NCBI GenBank assembly: GCA_015056055.1
Contig: SVHC01000014.1
Span: 1 to 64,000, forward strand
Length of the DNA: 64,000 nucleotides
Reading direction: 5' to 3'
From: Clostridiales bacterium
GTDB taxonomy: Bacteria; Bacillota; Clostridia; Christensenellales; Aristaeellaceae
The position numbers were made by a program, and so were the translations under genes. The first letter of the stretch is position 1, and every line of letters starts with the position of its first letter. Below are positions 58,267 through 64,000 of the stretch, one piece after another. The notes under the pieces were generated by a model. That model was not told the DNA's origin. It made no database searches and worked only from the letters and a program-made list of their open reading frames with translations.

Positions 58267-59237
58267 ATGGCAAATTCCTTATATAGCGCAACGACGGTTT
58301 CATCAATGGTTTCGCCGGCAACCGAAATATCCTTAATTTCTGCATGAGCGGAAATTATGGAAATTGCCTGAGAAACCGTTACAACATCGGTGTCAACCAG
58401 AATCTGTGCGTGACCGTCTTCATCCCGCAGCAGGCGAAGGTTTTCCGGCACGCAAAGGCGCGGACCGAGATAATCCACCGTCAGCGTTTTATGGGAGGAA
58501 CGGTGGTTTTTCAGCTCTGCAAGAGGACCGTCCAGCAGAATGCGTCCTTTGCCTATCAAAATAATGCGTTCGGTAAGCGCCTCGATATCCTGCATATCAT
58601 GCGTGGTCAAAAGAACGGTGGTTTTATATTCGCGGTTGATAGAGCGAATAAAGTTTCGAACAGCGATTTTGGATACCGCATCCAGCCCTATAGTAGGCTC
58701 ATCCAGAAAAAGAATGGATGGATTGTGAAGGAGGGAAGCTGCTATTTCACACCGCATGCGCTGGCCGAGCGAAAGCTGCCGTGCGGGTATGCGGATGATT
58801 TCGCCGATATCCAAAAGTTCGGTCAGGTCGGAAAGCATCTTTTTGTATTGCGCCTGTTCCACTTTATAGATATCGCGCAGAAGATCGAAACTGTCGATTA
58901 CGGGAACATCCCACCAAAGCTGTGACCGCTGCCCGAATACGACACCGATTTCACGGACGTGCTCAGTGCGATTTTTCCAGGGAATGCGTCCGTTAATGAC
59001 GCATTCACCGCTGTCCGGTGTCAGCACGCCGGACATGATTTTTATAGTGCTGCTCTTGCCTGCGCCGTTTGGACCGATATAGCCGACCATTTCTCCCTTA
59101 TTGATAGTGAAAGAAACGTCTTTAAGCGCTTCTATTCGGGTATATTCTCTGTGAAAAAGGGACTTTGCGGCGGACTTTAGTCCGGCATCGCGCTTTGCAA
59201 TCCGGAAGGTTTTGCTGATATTCTTCAGCTGAATCAT
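58263..59237 (-). CDS. ABC transporter ATP-binding protein (ABC-2 exporter)
   Basis: A 324-residue ATPase. Walker A GPNGAGKSS (55-63), signature LSLGQ (155-159), Walker B ILFLDEPT (175-182) and THD switch are intact. The region about 15-40, with an inserted FHREYTR segment before the core, and the C-terminal 80 residues fit the ABC-2 exporter ATPases paired with DUF990-type permeases. The start is ATG 59237, 8 nt after CGAGGTG. First gene of the three-gene exporter operon. No clear promoter is seen in the 160 nt upstream, which contains a terminator for the gene before it. Confidence 0.92.
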   Translation of the reverse strand: MIQLKNISKTFRIAKRDAGLKSAAKSLFHREYTRIEALKDVSFTINKGEMVGYIGPNGAGKSSTIKIMSGVLTPDSGECVINGRIPWKNRTEHVREIGVVFGQRSQLWWDVPVIDSFDLLRDIYKVEQAQYKKMLSDLTELLDIGEIIRIPARQLSLGQRMRCEIAASLLHNPSILFLDEPTIGLDAVSKIAVRNFIRSINREYKTTVLLTTHDMQDIEALTERIILIGKGRILLDGPLAELKNHRSSHKTLTVDYLGPRLCVPENLRLLRDEDGHAQILVDTDVVTVSQAISIISAHAEIKDISVAGETIDETVVALYKEFAI

Positions 59238-59270
59238 GATTTCACCTCGCTTGTTTGGGATGCAGAACAG

Positions 59271-59298
59271 AAAAAACAGCGCAGACAGAAGCCTGCGC
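59271..59298 (-). terminator. Terminator downstream of the acyltransferase-like gene
   Basis: On the minus strand GCGCAG / CTGCGC stem followed by TGTTTTTT. Confidence 0.6.
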
Positions 59299-59404
59299 CG
59301 CATATTTTGTAGATCAGAACATTATGGCTGGAGCAAGGCTTCGGAAAAGAATATGACGGTTATTCAGATTCATCATGAAGCTTACTCCTTTTGCACTTGG
59401 GAAT

Positions 59405-60355
59405 TTAAGCGTTTGCAGAAGTCTTTTTTGCCTGCTTGGCAGCGCGTTTTGCAGCTGCTTTTGCTTCCTTTTCACGGCGTTTTTTGGTACGCTCGGTGAA
59501 ATCGATATCCCAGTTGACCTTCTCCGGCGGTGTTTCCAGAAGTTCGGGATTCGAGAAGAAACCGCGCATCGTGGCAAAAACCTGCGCATAGTCTGCACCG
59601 CCACAGACACGTTCATCGGTGACGATACCCATCGGAAGTACATTCTTAAACTTGACGGTTTTGTTTGCGCCGGGGATTACGATACGCTCGATTTTACCCA
59701 GAGAAACAAACTGGCTTGTCGTACCGAAGTTATAAATATGATGGTAAAGACTGGAAAGTCCCAGAGAAGCCATGTTGGTGATAAACATGCTCGTATGGAA
59801 CGGGCTAATATCGTGGATAAACTGTGGAAGCAGACCATAACGGTCGAGGAATTTGGCAACAGCTACTACAATCGTGGGCAGGAACGGAATGGACATCAGA
59901 GCGGATGCAAATGCCATGGTGGAATTTGCAGAGGAATTTGCTCGTGCCTCGGCAATGGCTGCCTCGATTTTATCGGAGATTTCAAAAATCGTCTCAGTGG
60001 GATCAAATTCCAGTTTGATGGTCGGTGCGTCGTGACTGCCGTCTTCCTTCATGCAGCAAACCACAAAAGAAACGCTGATGCGGTCACGGGCATAAATCTG
60101 CTTATTGACAACAAAACGGTTGAGGAAGGGATACATGGCCACCGTACGTACATAGGTTGCGATAACAATGGTCATAAAGGAAATGGTACGACCATTTTCA
60201 CGCTGCTTTTTGATATAGTTGGCCATGGCATCATAATCGGCATTTTGCGTAATCATGTTTTGTGCGTCAATGCGCATCGGCATGATATAGGGGGTTATCA
60301 GAAGCATCGGGTCGAGTTTATTGAGACGACGACCGTCGGAACGGAATCCAAACAT
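59405..60355 (-). CDS. 2-oxoacid dehydrogenase acyltransferase-like protein without catalytic His
   Basis: A 316-residue protein resembling the catalytic domain of E2 acyltransferases/chloramphenicol acetyltransferase: LDPMLLITPYIMPMRIDAQN at the N-terminus, then the helix-strand pattern to VLPMGIVTDERVCGGADYAQVF. In true E2 enzymes this last motif is DHRxxDGA, with His as base; here the His position is Glu and the Asp-Gly part is altered (CGGA). There is no lipoyl or E1/E3-binding domain. A 25-residue Lys/Ala-rich tail ends it, and a hydrophobic stretch lies near 185-205. So the fold is likely kept but the chemistry changed or lost. ATG 60355 follows GGGAG at 9 nt. It is transcribed alone from the promoter at 60387-60415. 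Confidence 0.68.
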   Translation of the reverse strand: MFGFRSDGRRLNKLDPMLLITPYIMPMRIDAQNMITQNADYDAMANYIKKQRENGRTISFMTIVIATYVRTVAMYPFLNRFVVNKQIYARDRISVSFVVCCMKEDGSHDAPTIKLEFDPTETIFEISDKIEAAIAEARANSSANSTMAFASALMSIPFLPTIVVAVAKFLDRYGLLPQFIHDISPFHTSMFITNMASLGLSSLYHHIYNFGTTSQFVSLGKIERIVIPGANKTVKFKNVLPMGIVTDERVCGGADYAQVFATMRGFFSNPELLETPPEKVNWDIDFTERTKKRREKEAKAAAKRAAKQAKKTSANA

Positions 60356-60386
60356 AACTAACCACTCCCGTATGTATATATACATT

Positions 60387-60415
60387 ATTAAAGCACAAAA
60401 GTGGCAAAAATTCAA
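60387..60415 (-). promoter_or_regulatory. Promoter of the acyltransferase-like gene
   Basis: On the minus strand TTGAAT, 17-nt spacer, TTTAAT. Confidence 0.55.
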
Positions 60416-60432
60416 GTCTAATGTTATGAAAT

Positions 60433-60486
60433 GCAAAAAAATGATTGATTCTACTTGAAAATACGGATAAAGTCGAATCAATCATT
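60433..60486 (-). terminator. Terminator of the RNA methyltransferase-AAA operon
   Basis: On the minus strand a 12-bp stem AATGATTGATTC / GAATCAATCATT followed by T7. Its first arm overlaps the last codons of the AAA gene. Confidence 0.8.
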
Positions 60487-61281
60487 TTCGGGACGAAGAC
60501 GGTTTATATAACGATCGGGTCTGTTCAAAAAATCGCGCATAAGCTGAATGTTTTCAAGCGAGTCATAGTCGCGGCATGCGGGCGGCGTTTCATCAAAGCA
60601 CCAGATTGCAGCGCCGGGATATGCCATCAGCATGGGAGAATGCGTTGCGATGATAAACTGGCTGTCCTTTTCGCGCTCAAGAATGAGCGATATGAGGGAA
60701 AGTTGGCTGATGGGAGAAAGCGGTGCTTCAGGCTCATCCAACAGGTAAAGTCCACCGGGATGAATGCGCGAGCGGAATAGTGAAAGAAAGCTTTCTCCGT
60801 GCGATTGCGCGTCCGGGTCAATTCCGTAACGCTTGTTGAGCTCCGCAAGTGAAGCAGCATAGGCCATTTTTGCCTGATTGCGGGTGAATGTGCTGCGGTC
60901 TGCATATTCTTCTTCCACGCGGTCAAGCTCACGGCGCAGTTCGCTTTGCATACGGCTGATACGTTTTGTGAATCCAAAGAAATCCTCTGCACGCAGGAAA
61001 AAGCCGCGCGAGGGCTTGCGGGAAAATGTAAGCTTCAGTGCGTGTGCCAGCGGATCGATGGAGTTGAGCGTGGAGTCGTAAGCAGTATCGTCTGCTCCGA
61101 TTGCGGGGAGCTGCAGCGTGCGTGCAAGGGCCTCCAGAAGCGTTGATTTTCCGCTGCCATTCTCTCCCACAAACAGCGTTACGGGAGAAGAAAAGGGCAT
61201 TTTGTCCAGCGACAGAATTCCCGGAAGATTCAGCGGATATGGCCCTTCCTGCGCATGAACACTCAAAGAACGCAGAAACAT
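60478..61281 (-). CDS. AAA-family predicted ATPase
   Basis: A 267-residue SMC/ABC-like ATPase of the OLD-related type: Walker A VGENGSGKST (38-47), a coiled helical insertion around 110-140 (SRMQSELRRELDRVEEEYA), Walker B LYLLDEPEAPLSP and IIATHSPMLMAYPGA. No nuclease or toxin domain is attached. Such stand-alone ATPases occur widely and their roles are mostly unknown; no anti-phage partner gene is nearby. Its start overlaps the stop of the UPF0340 gene by one base, so it ends a four-gene operon. Confidence 0.82.
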   Translation of the reverse strand: MFLRSLSVHAQEGPYPLNLPGILSLDKMPFSSPVTLFVGENGSGKSTLLEALARTLQLPAIGADDTAYDSTLNSIDPLAHALKLTFSRKPSRGFFLRAEDFFGFTKRISRMQSELRRELDRVEEEYADRSTFTRNQAKMAYAASLAELNKRYGIDPDAQSHGESFLSLFRSRIHPGGLYLLDEPEAPLSPISQLSLISLILEREKDSQFIIATHSPMLMAYPGAAIWCFDETPPACRDYDSLENIQLMRDFLNRPDRYINRLRPEND

Positions 61282-61820
61282 TACAGGCTGTAACGTGCGC
61301 GCTCACCGCCAATCAGACGCGGACGCGTGAATGCTGCAGTTAGGTGTGCCTCGCCGATGCGGTCAGTGCTCAGACGAACGGGGACGGCAACACTCTTCAG
61401 GTGCATGCCGATCAGTGTATCGCCGATATCAAGACCGGCATCTGCGCTGATGCTTTCCACGAGTACGGGATCTTCCATTTTGCGGTAAGCAGCGGATGCG
61501 ACAGAGCCGCCTGCTTTCGGATGCGGAACTGCACACACAATTTCATACTGATAGCGTTCGGCTACGCGGCGTTCCACTACCAGAGCACGGTTGAGATGTT
61601 CGCAGCACTGGAAAGCAACATCAATGCCGGATTCGTTCGCGGCATCCAGAACGGCTTGCGCGATTACGCTGCCCAATTCGGGCTGGGATGCCTTTCCGAT
61701 CTGACCGCCTGCTGCTTCACTGGAGGAAGCGCCAACAACCATGAGGCGGATGGGGCGTGCGTCGCTGCGGTCAAGATGAATCAGTTCAAGACAGGCGTTT
61801 TTGGTCTGTTCATAAATCAT
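61281..61820 (-). CDS. UPF0340/TIGR01440 family protein (YwlG-like)
   Basis: A 179-residue conserved protein of unknown function. Recognised from GASSSEAAGGQIGKASQPELG near the N-terminus (in two parts), FQCCEHLNRALVVER, and GDTLIGMHLKSVAVPVR. The length is normal. The family is almost restricted to Bacillota. It sits 4 nt after the Gfo/Idh gene and overlaps the AAA gene start. Confidence 0.9.
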   Translation of the reverse strand: MIYEQTKNACLELIHLDRSDARPIRLMVVGASSSEAAGGQIGKASQPELGSVIAQAVLDAANESGIDVAFQCCEHLNRALVVERRVAERYQYEIVCAVPHPKAGGSVASAAYRKMEDPVLVESISADAGLDIGDTLIGMHLKSVAVPVRLSTDRIGEAHLTAAFTRPRLIGGERARYSL

Positions 61821-61824
61821 GGTA

Positions 61825-62853
61825 TTATACCTCGTCCAATGTTACCCAACTGCCGGTTGCAGAGGATGTATAGATTGCTTTTACAAGATTAAGTCCGGGA
61901 TAGCCTTCGCGTGCATTGACGGCAAGAGGCTCGTCCGAACGGATGCTGTTATAGAAATTCAGAAGCTGTGCGGCGTGGCCTGCGCCCCAGTAAGCCTTCT
62001 CAGCAACGGTGGGAGCTTTGCCTTCCTGAACAAGCGTGGGAATGCCGTCCTTAAGTACAAGGAGCTTATCGCCGAGAAGCTGGTAGGTGGCTTTTTCCAA
62101 CATGACTTCAAGCACAATGGGTGCATCGGTCACATAATTGTTTGTTGCATGCAGAACGGCAGTTTTTCCGTTTGCATATTCCATAACGGCGTGAGCATTG
62201 TCCTCTACGTCGATGGCATCTTCAAGAAGAATCGTGGATACCTGACCGCGTACACGCTTGATGGGACCGCCGAGATAGGAGAGGAGATCCAAAGTGTGAA
62301 TCGCCTGATTGATCAGTACGCCGCCGCCTTCGGTGGCCATTTTACCGCGCCAACCGCTTTCGGTGTAGTACGGAGCTTCGCGATGCCAGGTAACGCTTGC
62401 GCGCGCACCGATAAAAGCACCGTATTCGCCGGACTCAATGATTTGCTTGAGAGCCACGGTAGACGGATTAAAGCGGTTCTGGAAAATGATTCCGAGCCGC
62501 TGGTTGGGACGGCTGTCACTTTCCATAATCATGCGGCGAGCATCTGCAAGTTCGGAAGCCATGGGTTTTTCAACAAGCACATGTTTTCCATGCTGCAAAG
62601 CGGCAATGGCCATGCGGGCATGCAGATAATGCGGAGTAAGAACGTGAATAACGTCAATATCCGTTCGCGCGATCATTTGTTCCCAGTCGGTCATGAATTC
62701 GCAGCCGTAAGCTTCGGCAGCGCTTTGGGCGCGTTCGGGAATGATATCACAGATACAGGCGATTTTTACGCCTTCCATGGAGGCGAGTACGGGCAGATGC
62801 ATTCCGGATATGGCACCTGCGCCGATGATTCCGGTACGAAGAACAGGAGACAT
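61825..62853 (-). CDS. Gfo/Idh/MocA-family oxidoreductase
   Basis: A 342-residue NAD(P)-dependent dehydrogenase. Seen: Rossmann motif GIIGAGAISGMHLP at the N-terminus, HVLVEKPMA with the conserved catalytic-region Lys-Pro, and the C-domain segment GGGVLINQAIHTLDLLSYL with His. Substrates in the family are sugars, inositol and their derivatives. The gene lies inside an operon with an RNA methyltransferase, a UPF0340 protein and an ATPase, which gives no substrate hint; hydrolases elsewhere in the window suggest sugar metabolism. The spacing to the upstream gene is 11 nt. Confidence 0.9.
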   Translation of the reverse strand: MSPVLRTGIIGAGAISGMHLPVLASMEGVKIACICDIIPERAQSAAEAYGCEFMTDWEQMIARTDIDVIHVLTPHYLHARMAIAALQHGKHVLVEKPMASELADARRMIMESDSRPNQRLGIIFQNRFNPSTVALKQIIESGEYGAFIGARASVTWHREAPYYTESGWRGKMATEGGGVLINQAIHTLDLLSYLGGPIKRVRGQVSTILLEDAIDVEDNAHAVMEYANGKTAVLHATNNYVTDAPIVLEVMLEKATYQLLGDKLLVLKDGIPTLVQEGKAPTVAEKAYWGAGHAAQLLNFYNSIRSDEPLAVNAREGYPGLNLVKAIYTSSATGSWVTLDEV

Positions 62854-62864
62854 GGTATTCCTCC

Positions 62865-63584
62865 TTACTGCGTAAACGCATAGGCCGCAACACTGGCTGC
62901 TACGGCGAGATTAAAGGAATCGACCTCTTTGGTCTGGGGAATATAAACGCTTTGGCCATAGGTGGAAAACTCTGCCGGAAGGCCGGTCTGTTCGTTGCCA
63001 AACACCATGGCGTAGGGGGATTTTTTTGCTGCAGCTGCCTGAGAAAGCGGAATTGCGCCATCCAGCATGAAGGGATAAAGCGCATGCGTGGGATTTGCGC
63101 GGCGGAAATCGTCAAAAGTATCATACGTAGCGGTGTTCAGGTGGAAAATCGCACCCATTGAAGCACGCACCACATGCGGGTCAAAACGGTCCACGCAGGG
63201 GCGTACCAACGCTACGGAACGAATACCGAATCCCAAAAGTGCGCGCAGAGCGGTGCCCAGATTGCCGGAATCGGAAATCTGGCAGAAAACGGCAGCATTT
63301 TCCTGAGCAGGAAGTGCATCCTCATATTTTTCGAAAACGAGAGCGGCATAGCAGTTGTCTTTTTTCGATTCGCGCCGCAGGACGCGTTCTGCCTCTTCTT
63401 CACGAATACCAAGCTCATGGCATCGTTCGCGCAGCTTGGTCACGCCTTCGCTTTTCAATCCGTCCGGATGCAGAAGAAGCCTGGTTGCAGCTTCGGGGCG
63501 GGTTTCCAAAAGATGCATTGCCGGGAAAATTCCCAGTGCATAGCTGTAAGGCAGGTCCTTGCGGTATGGTTCGAGTTTAGGCAT
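62865..63584 (-). CDS. SpoU/TrmH-family RNA methyltransferase
   Basis: A 239-residue SPOUT methyltransferase, which 2'-O-methylates tRNA or rRNA using SAM. Motifs: SDSGNLGTALR (motif 1; usual PxNxGxxxR), MVFGNEQTGLP (motif 2), and YIPQTKEVDSFNLAVAASVA (motif 3) forming the knot. An N-terminal domain of about 85 residues may bind the RNA. Motif 1 carries Ser-Asp where Asp-Pro/Asn is frequent, so the exact target is open. ATG 63584 is used because GGAGGG lies 8 nt upstream. First gene of the four-gene operon. Confidence 0.87.
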   Translation of the reverse strand: MPKLEPYRKDLPYSYALGIFPAMHLLETRPEAATRLLLHPDGLKSEGVTKLRERCHELGIREEEAERVLRRESKKDNCYAALVFEKYEDALPAQENAAVFCQISDSGNLGTALRALLGFGIRSVALVRPCVDRFDPHVVRASMGAIFHLNTATYDTFDDFRRANPTHALYPFMLDGAIPLSQAAAAKKSPYAMVFGNEQTGLPAEFSTYGQSVYIPQTKEVDSFNLAVAASVAAYAFTQ

Positions 63585-63609
63585 ACTGTATCCCTCCAAT
63601 TCCTATAGT

Positions 63610-63638
63610 ATTATACATGTTCAAAGGGATTAGGGCAA
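63610..63638 (-). promoter_or_regulatory. Promoter of the RNA methyltransferase operon
   Basis: On the minus strand TTGCCC, 17-nt spacer, TATAAT, overlapping the 3' end of the upstream gene. Confidence 0.65.
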
Positions 63639-64000
63639 GCATTTTTCCAGAAGGGCTTCCAATGATTTCACAAAGGAGGCATCTTCTTCACGGGTGCGGC
63701 GGGAAGGACCTTTGAGTCTGCCGCCGGATGAGAGGATCTTTTTTGCATTGTGCCGGGCAAAGAGCATGGAATCAATGTTTTCTTCTGTATAAAGTCCGCC
63801 GTTTTGATGGATGACATTTGCTTTGCGTGCAAGCGCCATGGCGGCAAGACCATAATCCTGTGTGACGACAATATCGCCGGGCGCAATCATATTTACAATG
63901 CGAAAGTCCGCGCTGTCAGCACCTTTTGTAACTGTAATGGTTTGAACGCCATCGATGTCAAAATGGTGCGAAGAATCGCATACGATAACGGCCGAAACAC
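63630..64000 (-). CDS. YaiI/YqxD-family (DUF188) protein, 5' end beyond the window
   Basis: The visible 123 codons read VSAVIVCDSSHHFDIDGVQT at the window edge, then VTKGADSADFRI, GDIVVTQDYGLAAMALARKA and GLYTEENIDSMLFARH, ending with a basic segment RLKGPSRRTREEDASF. This is the PIN-like DUF188 family (about 150 residues), so some 25-30 N-terminal residues lie outside. The Asp residues of TQDYG and GADSADF are candidate metal ligands; the function is unknown. A shorter reading from ATG 63890 would lose conserved residues. No terminator separates it from the methyltransferase operon. Confidence 0.85.
   Translation of the reverse strand, partial: VSAVIVCDSSHHFDIDGVQTITVTKGADSADFRIVNMIAPGDIVVTQDYGLAAMALARKANVIHQNGGLYTEENIDSMLFARHNAKKILSSGGRLKGPSRRTREEDASFVKSLEALLEKCLP

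Noticed and set aside
59314-59376. 20-codon minus-strand frame (MMNLNNRHILF..) with a good AAAGGAG 7 nt upstream
   Set aside because: Too short to judge without conservation data; it lies between the acyltransferase-like gene and its terminator. Possibly a real small peptide but not supported enough to list.
60478-61281. AAA ATPase as part of an anti-phage system
   Set aside because: No nuclease, toxin or other defence partner adjoins it, and it is embedded in a housekeeping-like operon.

Overview
The window looks like chromosome of a low-to-mid GC Gram-positive anaerobe of the class Clostridia (Bacillota), probably a gut- or digester-type carbohydrate fermenter. The signs are strong AGGAG-type ribosome binding sites, near-consensus TTGACA/TATAAT promoters, many intrinsic terminators, lipoprotein signal peptides, ribosomal protein L27 with a cleavable N-terminal extension next to its protease Prp, an attenuated infC-rpmI-rplT leader, two-subunit iron-sulfur L-serine dehydratase, and many glycoside hydrolases. 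The species cannot be fixed from this sequence. No tRNA, rRNA, CRISPR array or intact mobile element was found.

Layout. 1-750: decayed fragments (a guaA remnant and an unknown tail). 750-6700: thioredoxin/thioredoxin reductase fusion, phosphoesterase, membrane-linked XRE regulator with a small membrane protein, alpha-L-fucosidase (GH29), a secreted protein, a PHP phosphoesterase. 6.8-14.8 kb: RDD membrane protein, then a CUT1-type ABC importer (ATPase, two permeases, lipoprotein binding protein) running directly into a staphylococcal-nuclease lipoprotein and a lipoprotein with three tandem OB-fold repeats. 14.8-15.05 kb: a hairpin-rich non-coding element. 15-18.8 kb: SurE nucleotidase and two NrnA-type DHH phosphoesterases on the minus strand, with a divergent 5'-3' exonuclease. 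18.8-22 kb: GH78-like hydrolase and IMP dehydrogenase. 22-26.5 kb: KdpDE-like two-component pair, Na/Pi cotransporter with PhoU domain, and a small membrane protein. 26.7-34 kb: tandem GH2 paralogues plus an (alpha/alpha)6 hydrolase. 34-37.4 kb (minus): FGGY kinase, sigma-like membrane protein, UroD-family protein. 37.7-41.6 kb: orphan response regulator and an EndoQ-UvrD fusion. 41.7-43.5 kb: TIM-barrel-like enzyme of unclear family. 43.8-49.6 kb: CdaR-type regulator, S41 protease, L21-Prp-L27, OGG1-type glycosylase, DUF554 protein, QueG-like protein. 49.6-53.8 kb (minus): secreted modular protein, DmpA-type peptidase, infC-rpmI-rplT. 53.9-56.2 kb: serine dehydratase and a membrane protein. 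56.3 kb: phage-type ADP-ribosyltransferase relic. 56.7-64 kb (minus): ABC-2 exporter, an E2-like acyltransferase without its catalytic His, an operon of RNA methyltransferase, Gfo/Idh oxidoreductase, UPF0340 protein and AAA ATPase, and the 3' part of a YaiI/YqxD gene.

How the parts may fit. Several enzymes (GH29, GH78-like, two GH2, GH63-like, FGGY kinase, Gfo/Idh) fit plant or host glycan use. None of the hydrolases has a signal peptide, so they would act on imported oligosaccharides. The most unusual grouping is the importer-nuclease-OB lipoprotein run, with nucleotide-handling enzymes (SurE, NrnA x2, exonuclease) just beyond it. I read it as a candidate extracellular nucleic-acid capture and salvage locus; that is an inference. 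DNA repair is represented by an EndoQ-helicase fusion and an 8-oxoguanine glycosylase.
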